From assembly GCA_016711925.1 (NCBI GenBank), contig JADJSA010000001.1, positions 62,001 through 126,000 on the forward strand: 64,000 nucleotides of DNA, in the 5' to 3' direction. This DNA comes from Candidatus Methylophosphatis haderslevensis (lineage in GTDB: Bacteria > Pseudomonadota > Gammaproteobacteria > Burkholderiales > Rhodocyclaceae). The translations under genes were made by a program, and so were the position numbers. The notes below the pieces were generated by a model that saw nothing but the letters and a program-made list of their open reading frames with translations, was not told the DNA's origin and ran no database searches. Positions 9,155 through 17,654 of the stretch are shown here, in pieces (position 1 is the stretch's first letter; every line of letters starts with the position of its first letter).

Positions 9155-10291
9155 ATGTCCCTCAGAGATCGCAAGACACGGCCCGGCCCGAAGAAGATCC
9201 TCGCCCTCGATGGTGGCGGCATACTCGGCCTGATATCGATCGAAATCCTTGCCAGGATCGAAGCGCTGCTGCGCGAGCGCCAGGGCAAACCCGACATGGT
9301 GCTTGCCGACTATTTCGACTTCGTCGCGGGGACCAGTACCGGCGCGGTCATCTCGTCCCTGGTGTCGATCGGCATGTCGATCGACCAGATTCGCCAGTTC
9401 TACGTCGAGTGCGGGCCGCAAATGTTCGATCGCGCCTGTCTGCTGGAGAGGCTCAACTACGAGTACTCCAGCGAGCCGCTTGCCAGCAAGCTGCAGAGCA
9501 CGCTCGGCTACGACCGCGAAGGCGATGCGGCAAGCGGCCTGGCCACGCTCGGCAGCGAGCGGCTGCGCACCCTGCTGATGGTGGTTGCGCGCAACGTGAC
9601 GACCGACTCGCCCTGGCCGATCACCAACAATCCGGACGCCAAGTACAACGATCGCGCGCGTGACGATTGCAACCTCGGGCTGCCCCTTTGGCAGGTAGTG
9701 CGCTCGAGCTCAGCGGCACCCTCGTACTTTCCGCCCGAGGTGGTCGATGTCGGGCAGCGGCGCTTCGTCTTCGTCGATGGCGGGGTGACCACCTACAACA
9801 ACCCGGCGTTTCTCGCCTTCGTGACTGCCACTGCCGGCCCGTACAACATCAACTGGAAAACCGGCGAACGCGACATGCTGCTGGTATCGATCGGCACCGG
9901 CGACTATGCGCGCGAGCAGCCCGACATCACGCCGGCAAAAATGAATTTGCTGTACACGGCGAAGAACACGCCGGGCGCCTTGATGAACGCTGCGTCGGCG
10001 GGTCAGGACTTGTTGTGCCGCACGTTCGGCAAATGCCTGAGCGGCGATGCGATCGATCGCGAGGTCGGCGATCTCATCGGCGCTGCCGGGCCGGTTTCGC
10101 CGCGACTCTTCACCTACATGCGCTACAACCCCGACGTCAGCCGCAAGGGCCTCGATGCGCTTGGCTTGCCGAACGTGCAGGCTGGTCACGTGCAGTTGCT
10201 CGACTCGATCAAGTACATCGACGAGATCCGCCAGGTCGGTCAGGCGGTGGCAAACCTGAAGGTCAAGCCGGAACATTTCGCGGGCTTCTGA
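9155..10291 (+). CDS. Patatin-like phospholipase
   Basis: 378-residue patatin/CapV-type acyl hydrolase expected to cleave membrane phospholipids. The oxyanion motif DGGGILG begins at residue 19, the nucleophile elbow GTSTG at 59-63 (Ser61), and the catalytic Asp is in VDGG (Asp208). The ATG at 9155 is chosen over an in-frame TTG at 9134 because AAGGAA lies 8-13 bases before it. There is no signal peptide, so it acts from the cytoplasm. It follows the sensor by 54 bp and precedes the caspase by 74 bp. In known anti-phage systems patatins are membrane-damaging effectors triggered by nucleotide signals or proteases; that role here is inferred. Confidence 0.88.
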   Translation: MSLRDRKTRPGPKKILALDGGGILGLISIEILARIEALLRERQGKPDMVLADYFDFVAGTSTGAVISSLVSIGMSIDQIRQFYVECGPQMFDRACLLERLNYEYSSEPLASKLQSTLGYDREGDAASGLATLGSERLRTLLMVVARNVTTDSPWPITNNPDAKYNDRARDDCNLGLPLWQVVRSSSAAPSYFPPEVVDVGQRRFVFVDGGVTTYNNPAFLAFVTATAGPYNINWKTGERDMLLVSIGTGDYAREQPDITPAKMNLLYTAKNTPGALMNAASAGQDLLCRTFGKCLSGDAIDREVGDLIGAAGPVSPRLFTYMRYNPDVSRKGLDALGLPNVQAGHVQLLDSIKYIDEIRQVGQAVANLKVKPEHFAGF

Positions 10292-10301
10292 GGCGTAGCG
10301 C

Positions 10302-10329
10302 GTGAGCGGTGAGGGGTGAGGGGTGAGGT
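10302..10329 (+). repeat. Four tandem heptamers, consensus GTGAGGG
   Basis: GTGAGCG, GTGAGGG, GTGAGGG and GTGAGGT lie head to tail in the gap between patatin and caspase genes. The number of units could vary by slippage, which would change the distance between the two genes but not their frames. Confidence 0.7.
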
Positions 10330-10365
10330 TACTCGACACATGTCACTGAATTCCAGGAGACAAAC

Positions 10366-11211
10366 ATGGCCAAGAAGGCATTGCTGATCGGCATCAACCG
10401 GTACCGGATGCCCGGTGCCGACCTGCGCGGCTGCGTCAATGACGTGAAAAGCATCGGCAAGATACTGGCCGACTTCTACGGCTTCAGCAAGGCCGACATC
10501 GCCGTCCTGACCGACGACAAGGCCACCCAAGCCGCGATGGAAAGGGGCATCAAGGCGCTGGTGGCGGGCGGGCGCAAGGGCGACGTCTTGCTGATGCACT
10601 ACTCGGGGCACGGTGCCAATGTGCCGGACAAGAACGGCGACGAGGCCGACCAGCGCGACGAGATTCTCTGCCCGCACGACCTCGACTGGAAGAAGCCGCT
10701 GCTCGACGACTGGCTGCGCACGAGCTTCGACAAGCTGCGCGCCGGGGTGAGCCTCACCGTGATCATGGATTGCTGCCATTCCGGCTCGAACACCCGCGCG
10801 CTGTTTCCGCCCGATGCCAAGCGGATTCCGCGCTACCTGCCGAATCCGTGGGACATCATGGCCGAAGAATCTGGCCGCAGGCTGCGCGGCAAGGTCACCG
10901 GAACCCTGCGCCGCTCGACCGCCGCGACGCGCAAGCGCTCCGACGTGGTCACGGTGGACATCCCCGAGTTGCTGATCACCGGATGCCGGGACACCCAGAC
11001 TTCCGCCGACGCGTTTCTCGGCGGCACCTACAACGGGGCGCTGACCTACGCGCTGACCACCGTCTTGCGCGAGGCAAAGGGCAGCATCGGCAACCGCGAG
11101 CTGCATGCCCGCGCAATTTCCTGGCTGAAGGGAGAAGACTTCGACCAGGTGCCGCAACTCGAAGGGCGCAAGGAAAGTCTCGATCGCCAGTTTCTCGCGC
11201 CGATCGCCTGA
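10366..11211 (+). CDS. Caspase-like cysteine protease (peptidase C14, metacaspase type)
   Basis: 281-residue stand-alone caspase-hemoglobinase-fold protease. The catalytic His is in HYSGHG (His82) and the catalytic Cys in DCCHSG (Cys137). The start opens with the typical beta-strand KKALLIGINRY, and AGGAG sits upstream of the ATG. No adaptor or repeat domain is attached, so activation probably comes from partners encoded alongside: the TPR/SLOG sensor, patatin and CHAT protein. Such proteases cleave after basic residues in the metacaspase branch; the substrate here is unknown. An orthocaspase with a housekeeping role is the alternative. Confidence 0.9.
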   Translation: MAKKALLIGINRYRMPGADLRGCVNDVKSIGKILADFYGFSKADIAVLTDDKATQAAMERGIKALVAGGRKGDVLLMHYSGHGANVPDKNGDEADQRDEILCPHDLDWKKPLLDDWLRTSFDKLRAGVSLTVIMDCCHSGSNTRALFPPDAKRIPRYLPNPWDIMAEESGRRLRGKVTGTLRRSTAATRKRSDVVTVDIPELLITGCRDTQTSADAFLGGTYNGALTYALTTVLREAKGSIGNRELHARAISWLKGEDFDQVPQLEGRKESLDRQFLAPIA

Positions 11212-11242
11212 GTAGCGACACCCTTCGAGGCGGCGCAGCAGC

Positions 11243-14200
11243 ATGGCAACGCGCAGGAAGGCAAACGATCTGGCCAAGCCCGAGGCGGCCCGCGTTGGCA
11301 CGACCAAGGCGCGCATCGCCGGCGAGCCATGCGACCTGCCGGTGCGCAGCTACTGCGGCGGCGCGCTGACCCTCGCAACCGACAAACGCTTCAGCATCAC
11401 CGGTGCGCGCGGCGGCGCGCAGCAGACCTCCGATGAGTTGATCGCAGACGACAGTCTGGTGGAAATCGAACTAGAGGGCGGCATCACGCTGTGGACCTCG
11501 TTCGCCCGGTTGAAGCAGGACTTCCCGACCGATCCGGCCTCGCGTGGCGCCATGCACGCGGACCCAGGAACCTACGTCTTTCCCGCTGCGCTGCCGGTCG
11601 GCGACGCGGCACGCGGCAGCCTCACTGGCTGGGCGGTCAAGGCGTGGAACCTGCTGTCGCTCAATCTCGATGCGGAAGGCGCCGCGCAACTGGCGGCGCG
11701 CGGTGTAGGCTGGCTGCTCGAACACCGTATCGAAAAGCGTCAGGGCCTGCACCGTTTCGCGCTGGGCGCGGACAACGGCCTCGAGCAAATCGCCAACGCG
11801 GGTTCGCCGCCGCCGCTCGCGGACATCGATGTCACCCGGCCGCTGCTGGTATTCCTGCATGGCACCGGGTCGAGCACCGCGGGCAGCTTTGCCGGTGTGT
11901 GGGAGCCGCGCAACCGCGACCTGCGGAGTTCGCTCGCGGCGGCCTACGGCGAGACGAACGTACTGGCGCTCGAACACTGCAGCGTGTCGCAAAGCCCGGT
12001 ACGCAATGCGCTCGATCTGGCGCAGGCGCTGCCGCAGGGCGCGCGCCTGCACCTGGTCAGCCATTCGCGCGGCGGGCTTATCGGCGAGCTGCTGGCGCGC
12101 GCGAATCGGCGCGACGGGGCGGCTTTCGACGACACCGACCTGGCCATCGTCGGGCAAGCCGATGCGGCGCTGCTGCGCCAACTGCGCGACGTGCTGCAGG
12201 AGAAACGTGTGCGAGTCGAGCGCTTCGTGCGCGTGGCCTGCCCGGCGCGCGGCACGTCGCTGGCCTCGGGACGGCTCGACCGCTACCTTTCTGTCATCGT
12301 CAACGTGTTCAAGCTGGCGAGCCTGGGCGGGTGGGTGCCGTTGCTGGCGGAGCTCGAGGATCTCACCGCCTTCGCTGCCGCGGTGGCCCAGCGGCGCAGC
12401 GATCCCAGCGAGTTTCCGGGGTTCGAAGCGATGATGCCCGAATCGCGCCTGATCCGAATGCTCAACCGGCCCGGCGTCGAGGTCGACAGCGACTTGACGG
12501 TGATCGCAGGCGATGCCGAGCCGCAAGGCATCCTCAAGCGGCTGGCGCTGCTGGTGACCGATCTGTACTTCGACGAAGACCACGACTTCGTCGTCAATAC
12601 CGCCAACATGAGCGGTGGCCCGGCCCGCGGGCGCGATGCCGTTCGCATCTTCAGCCACAAGCATGCCGACGTCAGCCATTTCCGCTACTTCCACAACGTT
12701 GAAACCAGCCGGCGCATTGTCGCCGGCCTGCTGCAGCCGGCGGGATTCGACTCGGGCTTCGTAGCGCAGATGCCGCTGCCGGCGCAAGCCGCGCGGGGCT
12801 TCAAACGCGGCCCCGGCGGACCCTTGCCGGCCGTTGTGGTGCTGCCCGGCATCATGGGCAGCGCGCTCGCCGTGGCCGACGGCGGGGCGGTCGACACCGT
12901 TTGGATGGATTACCTCGATCTGGCGCGCGGCGCTCTGTGCGAAAAGCTCGCACTGCCCGATCGCCACCGCGTGCTCCCCGACCGGCCATTGCCGCGCACC
13001 TACGGCCGGTTGCTCGACTTTCTTGCCGATAGCCATCGCGTGGTGCCGTTTGCCTATGACTGGCGGATTTCGCTCAAGGACGAGGCGCCGCGCCTGGCCG
13101 AACGCATCCTGGTGGAGCTGGAACAGACCGAGCGCGACAACCAGCCGCTTGTCATTGTGGCCCATTCGATGGGTGGACTGCTCGCGCGCGCCCTGGTCGC
13201 GTACCGGCCCGAAGTGTGGCAGCGGATCTGCCGCCATCCCGATGCACGGGTGCTGATGCTGGGCACGCCGACGCGCGGCTCGCATTCGATCGCCCAGGTG
13301 CTGGCCGGGCAGGATCGAATGATCACGCTGCTCGCGGCACTGGATCTGTGCAACACCAGGCAACAGATTCTCGACACGGTTGCGCGATTTCCCGGGCTGC
13401 TCGAACTGTTGCCCGATGCGCGCCGCGTCGATGCCGACGGCGGCAAAGACAGCCTGCTCGACGCGACCTTCTGGGCCGCGCTGCCGGCGGGTCTGCGGCG
13501 CGCGTTCTCGCTGCCGGATGCCGCGCTGCTGGCTGCCGCCGCAGAAGTACGTGCGCGGCTGGCGCAAACGCAATTCGGCGCGGGGCGGCTGGTCTATGTG
13601 GCCGGACGTGCCGACGAGACGCCGATCGATTTTGCCGACCATGACGGCGAACTCGCATTCACCGCCACCAACCTGGGCGACGGGCGCGTACCCTGGCAAA
13701 CCGGAATTCCCGCCGATGCCACCGAGGTCTATTACCTCGATGCCGTGCATGGCGACATGGCCGACACACCGGAGGCATTCGGCGCGCTGACCGAGATCCT
13801 GCGCAGCGGGCGCACGGCCAGGCTGCCGCAGCAACCGCCGGCGGCTGCGCGTGGCGCCGCGGCGCTTCGGATCATGCGCCGTCCGGCGCTGCAGGCCTTT
13901 CCCGATGAAGCGGCGCTGGAGATCGCGGTGCGCGGCGGCGCGCCGCGGCGCCGGCGCGAGCAGCTGGAAGAACTGCCGCGCGTGCGACTGACAGTGCGCC
14001 ATGGCGATCTGCGCTATGCGCCCAACCCGCTGGTGGTCGGGCATTACTTCGGCGATGGCATTGTCAGTGCCGAGAAGGCGCTCGACCGGTTTCTCGACCA
14101 TCGCCTGAGCGCGCGCCTGCAACTCGGGCTCTACCCGGGGCTGCGCAATACCGCAGAGGTCTTCGTCAACCCGGACGCGGCCAAGCCGAGTGCGATCGTC

Positions 14201-16714
14201 ATCGGACTGGGCGCGGTTGGCGAACTGACGGTCGGCGCGCTCGCCGAGTGTTTTGCTGCCGGCCTGCTGCGCTACGCGGTGCAGCAGGCCGAAGGGCCGT
14301 CGGGCGCGCAGAGCGTTTCAGTCTGCGTTGCGGCGCTGCTGATCGGCACCGGCGGCGGCGGACTGGGCATCGACGACTCGCTGACCGGCCTGCTGCGCGG
14401 CATGCGCCGGGCAGTCGAGACACTGGCGGACGGTCCCTATGCCGGTCGGGTGAGCTTCGCCGAACTGGAACTGATCGAACTCTACGAGGATCGGGCGATC
14501 GCCGCCGTGCAGGCGCTGCGGCGGCTGACCGGCCAGGCCGAATTCCGCGACCGCTTCGCTGCGCCAACGCGGCTCGAGGCACGCAAGGGCGGGCTGCGCC
14601 GCGCCATGTTCGACGAGCCGCCGGGCTGGTGGCAGCGGCTGCTGATTTCACCCAGCGAAGACGGCGGCCTGCGCTTTGTCTCGCTGACCCAGCGGGCGCG
14701 GGCCGAGGCGCGTCTGCAGGCGTTGCAACGGCCGCTGGTCGATCGCTTTCTCGAACAGGCGCGCGCCGGCACGGCGACCGACGAGAGCCTCGGCGTCACC
14801 CTGTTCGAACTGCTGCTGCCCAACGAACTCAAGCAGTTCGCACCCGAGCAGGGTGATCTGGTGCTGATCGTCGATGAGGAATCGGCGCGTTACCCGTGGG
14901 AACTGCTGCGCGATCGCACCAGCCGCGAGGAAGCGCCGATGGTCGTCGAACGGGGCGTGCTGCGGCAACTGCAGACCGACGAGTATCGGCGCAATCCCGA
15001 CAACTGCCGCAACAGCCGCGCGCTGGTGATCGGCGATCCGTTGTCGAAGTATCCCGAGCTTCCCGGTGCGCAGCGCGAGGCAGAAGCGGTTGCCGCCGCG
15101 CTGCAGGCAGGCGACAGCGCCGCGCGCTTCGACGTGACGTGCGTGCTGCGCGAGAATGCGCGCGCGATTCTGCGCGAACTGATGGATCAGGACTATCGCA
15201 TCGTCCATCTGGCCGGCCATGGCGTGTTCGAGTTTCCGCTTGGCGCCGATGCCGCCGAACCGCAAGGCGATGACGGCATGCGCAAGCCGCGCACCATCAG
15301 CGGCATGGTGATCGGTGACAACATCTTTCTCACGCCGGTCGAGGTGCGGCAGATGCGCCAGGTGCCGGAACTGGTATTCATCAACTGTTGCCATCTCGGC
15401 CGAGTCGAGGCGGGCGGCGAGCGCAACGAGTGGTTCGTGCCGTACCGACTCGCGGCGAATCTGGCGGTGGAGTTCATCCGCATGGGCGTCCGCGCGGTGA
15501 TCGCCGCCGGCTGGGAGGTGGACGACCAGGCCGGGCGGGTGTTCGCCGAGACCTTCTATCGGCAGATGCTTGCCGGCGAGCGCTTCGGCACGGCCATCCA
15601 GCAGGCGCGGCGCGAAAGCTGGGAGTTGCACCGCCAGGTCAACACCTGGGGCGCCTACCAGTGCTATGGCGATCCCGACTTCCGCTTCGGTGGAGGCCAG
15701 CGCGCGGAGCCGGGCGCCGGCGAGTCCGTGCCCTATGTCGCCGCCGCCGAGGCAGGGGTCGATCTGCACAACCTGGCCAGCGCGATCGCTTCGGCAGAGC
15801 CCGACTGCCGCGACGAATTTGCGGCACAGGTCGCCGCCGTCGAGCAGCGCCTGCCCGATGAACTGCGCGCCGACAGCGCGCTGCGCGCGGGGCTGGCCGG
15901 CAACTATTTCGACAGCGGCGATTTCGCCAACGCGCTGCGCTGCTATCGCATGCTGCCGCGCAGCGAACTGTTGCCGCAGGACATCGAGCGATTTGCCAAC
16001 GCCGCGGCGCGGCGCGCCGGGCAACTGGCCGTGAACGCGGCGCCGCCCGATCCGGACAAGCCTCGGGCGCGGCGCAGGCGCCGGCCGGATGCGGACGACC
16101 CTGCGGCACTTGCCGCGATGGCGGTCGAACTGCTCGACGGTCTGCTGGCTTTTGCGCCAACCGTCGAGCGCCACAACATGATGGGCAGCGCGCAGAAACG
16201 GCTGGCGCTGCTGGCGCGCGCTGCGCCCGCGCGGTGCGAGGCGCTGAGCCGCATGTCATTGGCTTACGCGCGCGCGGCGAAGCTGCAGCCGGCGCAGTCC
16301 GGCGAGCAGGATGGCTATGCCGCGATCAACGCGTGGACCGCGCAGATCGTACTCGGTTGGCATCACGGCAGCGCGGCGAGAGAGCAGCCGAAGCTGGCGT
16401 CGATGAAAGACGGGCTGCCGCAATTCGAGGCGCTGGCGGCCGCGTCGGTGCGCAGCGAGGATTTCTGGACGCGTGCGCTGGCCGGCGACTGCGCGCTGTT
16501 GCGGCTGATCGCCAAGCCGGCGCCTGGCGCGGCGGACATCGACGCCGTGGTGCGCGCCTATCGCGGCGCGGCCGCGCTCGGCGTGCGCCCGCGCGAGTGG
16601 AACTCGGTGCTGTCGCAGGTCGATATTCTGAAGGCATTGGCCGGATCGTCCGCCCAACTCAAGATCGCCGGCGCGCTCGAAACGCTTCATTCGCGCTTGC
16701 AGGGGGCGGCGTGA
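11243..16714 (+). CDS. Giant protein: two alpha/beta-hydrolase domains, macro-like domain, CHAT protease, helical C-terminus
   Basis: 1823 residues. Domain order: a small N-terminal region; hydrolase 1 (about 195-460) with LVFLHGTGSS and nucleophile elbow VSHSRGG; hydrolase 2, LCAT/lipase-like (about 528-850), with VVLPGIMGS, elbow VAHSMGG, acid region LGDGRVPW and His in VHGDMAD; a domain at about 910-1060 resembling the macro-type N-domain of leucyl aminopeptidases; a CHAT caspase-like protease (about 1170-1430) with His1326 in LAGHG and Cys1383 in NCCHLG; and a helical, TPR-like tail. Both lipase and protease centres look intact. It starts 31 bp after the caspase gene and overlaps the next start by GTGA. 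Predicted to be an effector combining membrane or lipid attack with proteolysis; family-level calls are firm for CHAT and hydrolase 2, moderate for the rest. Confidence 0.8.
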   Translation: MATRRKANDLAKPEAARVGTTKARIAGEPCDLPVRSYCGGALTLATDKRFSITGARGGAQQTSDELIADDSLVEIELEGGITLWTSFARLKQDFPTDPASRGAMHADPGTYVFPAALPVGDAARGSLTGWAVKAWNLLSLNLDAEGAAQLAARGVGWLLEHRIEKRQGLHRFALGADNGLEQIANAGSPPPLADIDVTRPLLVFLHGTGSSTAGSFAGVWEPRNRDLRSSLAAAYGETNVLALEHCSVSQSPVRNALDLAQALPQGARLHLVSHSRGGLIGELLARANRRDGAAFDDTDLAIVGQADAALLRQLRDVLQEKRVRVERFVRVACPARGTSLASGRLDRYLSVIVNVFKLASLGGWVPLLAELEDLTAFAAAVAQRRSDPSEFPGFEAMMPESRLIRMLNRPGVEVDSDLTVIAGDAEPQGILKRLALLVTDLYFDEDHDFVVNTANMSGGPARGRDAVRIFSHKHADVSHFRYFHNVETSRRIVAGLLQPAGFDSGFVAQMPLPAQAARGFKRGPGGPLPAVVVLPGIMGSALAVADGGAVDTVWMDYLDLARGALCEKLALPDRHRVLPDRPLPRTYGRLLDFLADSHRVVPFAYDWRISLKDEAPRLAERILVELEQTERDNQPLVIVAHSMGGLLARALVAYRPEVWQRICRHPDARVLMLGTPTRGSHSIAQVLAGQDRMITLLAALDLCNTRQQILDTVARFPGLLELLPDARRVDADGGKDSLLDATFWAALPAGLRRAFSLPDAALLAAAAEVRARLAQTQFGAGRLVYVAGRADETPIDFADHDGELAFTATNLGDGRVPWQTGIPADATEVYYLDAVHGDMADTPEAFGALTEILRSGRTARLPQQPPAAARGAAALRIMRRPALQAFPDEAALEIAVRGGAPRRRREQLEELPRVRLTVRHGDLRYAPNPLVVGHYFGDGIVSAEKALDRFLDHRLSARLQLGLYPGLRNTAEVFVNPDAAKPSAIVIGLGAVGELTVGALAECFAAGLLRYAVQQAEGPSGAQSVSVCVAALLIGTGGGGLGIDDSLTGLLRGMRRAVETLADGPYAGRVSFAELELIELYEDRAIAAVQALRRLTGQAEFRDRFAAPTRLEARKGGLRRAMFDEPPGWWQRLLISPSEDGGLRFVSLTQRARAEARLQALQRPLVDRFLEQARAGTATDESLGVTLFELLLPNELKQFAPEQGDLVLIVDEESARYPWELLRDRTSREEAPMVVERGVLRQLQTDEYRRNPDNCRNSRALVIGDPLSKYPELPGAQREAEAVAAALQAGDSAARFDVTCVLRENARAILRELMDQDYRIVHLAGHGVFEFPLGADAAEPQGDDGMRKPRTISGMVIGDNIFLTPVEVRQMRQVPELVFINCCHLGRVEAGGERNEWFVPYRLAANLAVEFIRMGVRAVIAAGWEVDDQAGRVFAETFYRQMLAGERFGTAIQQARRESWELHRQVNTWGAYQCYGDPDFRFGGGQRAEPGAGESVPYVAAAEAGVDLHNLASAIASAEPDCRDEFAAQVAAVEQRLPDELRADSALRAGLAGNYFDSGDFANALRCYRMLPRSELLPQDIERFANAAARRAGQLAVNAAPPDPDKPRARRRRRPDADDPAALAAMAVELLDGLLAFAPTVERHNMMGSAQKRLALLARAAPARCEALSRMSLAYARAAKLQPAQSGEQDGYAAINAWTAQIVLGWHHGSAAREQPKLASMKDGLPQFEALAAASVRSEDFWTRALAGDCALLRLIAKPAPGAADIDAVVRAYRGAAALGVRPREWNSVLSQVDILKALAGSSAQLKIAGALETLHSRLQGAA

Positions 16715-17358
16715 AGCCCGCGCCGATCGCCGCGCGCGACCTGCTGCACCTGGCCGGGCAGGGCGCGCTCGGCACGCTGCTCGCCGATGCGCAGGGCCAG
16801 CCGTTCGTCTCGGCAATCGAGTGCGTGCCGGATCAGGGCAATGCGCCGGTGTTTCTCATCAGCCGGCTCGCCGAACACACCAGAAATCTCGAACGCGACC
16901 CGCGCGCCAGCCTGCTGCTTGCCGCCCCGGCGCAGGCGGGCGGCGTGCTGGCGCAGGCGCGCATGACGCTGGTCGGCGAGGCACGGCGCTTCGACGCGGA
17001 GCCGGGCCTGGTGGCGCGCTACCTGCGTTACTTTCCGGCAGCAGAGGCCTATCTTGCGCTGGGCGATTTCGCCTTCTTTCGCCTCGAAGTGTCACGAGTG
17101 CGGCTGATCGGCGGCTTCGGCAGCATGGGTTGGCTCACCGCATCAGCGCTTGCGCCGCCGCTGCGGCTGACGCCGCAACGCGAGGCCGAACTGCTGCAAT
17201 CGGCGGGTGCGGCGCTGTCGCCCCGGCTGCTCGGCGTCGATGCCGAGGGCATCGACGTGGCGGAAGATGGGCAGCAGCGGCGGCTGCATTTCGAAGTGGC
17301 CTTCGATCCGCAACATGGCGAATCGATGCTGGCCGCGCTGCTGCGCGGCTTGGGTTGA
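16711..17358 (+). CDS. HugZ-like FMN-binding split-barrel protein with DUF2470 domain
   Basis: 215-residue pyridoxamine-phosphate-oxidase-fold protein. The split barrel covers about residues 1-145 (VFLISRLAEHTRNLERDPRA is characteristic of the HugZ group), followed by a DUF2470 C-terminal domain (LLGVDAEGIDVAEDG). HugZ relatives bind and degrade heme. The GTG at 16711 follows AGGGGG and overlaps the preceding stop as GTGA, so translation is coupled to the CHAT gene, although by function it would fit the convergent tonB/receptor genes downstream. Whether it serves heme utilisation or the conflict island cannot be decided from sequence. Confidence 0.75.
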   Translation: MKPAPIAARDLLHLAGQGALGTLLADAQGQPFVSAIECVPDQGNAPVFLISRLAEHTRNLERDPRASLLLAAPAQAGGVLAQARMTLVGEARRFDAEPGLVARYLRYFPAAEAYLALGDFAFFRLEVSRVRLIGGFGSMGWLTASALAPPLRLTPQREAELLQSAGAALSPRLLGVDAEGIDVAEDGQQRRLHFEVAFDPQHGESMLAALLRGLG

Positions 17359-17588
17359 GTGTCGGCTGCGGATCGCGATTTTTCGCGAGTCGATGCCCTG
17401 GAAGCCGCACCGGCTGGACGTTCCACGGCATGCATCGCCAGGAGCCGCATGGAAAGGCGATCGCAGGCTTGAGGGCCTGGAGAGCGCCTGTTCATGCGGC
17501 TGCCAGAGCACCCCCATCCCGGCCTTCTCCCTGAGAGGAAGAAGGGGAGACGCGCCGCTGAGGCAGCGGCTGGCGCGGCCTCTCAAGA

Positions 17589-17614
17589 AACAGAAACTGT
17601 AAGTTGCTGTTTTT
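17589..17614 (+). terminator. Intrinsic terminator closing the conflict-type operon
   Basis: AACAGAAACT, a GTA loop, and AGTTGCTGTT form a hairpin with one internal mismatch, followed by a T run. It lies in the convergent gap between the HugZ-like gene and the minus-strand receptor. The rest of this gap (17359-17654) holds no gene but a short copy of a dispersed repeat near 17448. Confidence 0.5.
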
Positions 17615-17654
17615 CCGAGAACACCGTGTCCGCGTCGACGCGGATTTGGGATGC

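Noticed and set aside
9134..9157. TTG start for the patatin gene
   Set aside because: The ATG at 9155 has AAGGAA at good spacing; TTG 9134 has none.
17505..17555. CCCTGAGAGGAAGAAGGGG-type hairpin as a REP element
   Set aside because: Short and imperfect; I could not find a second copy in the window.
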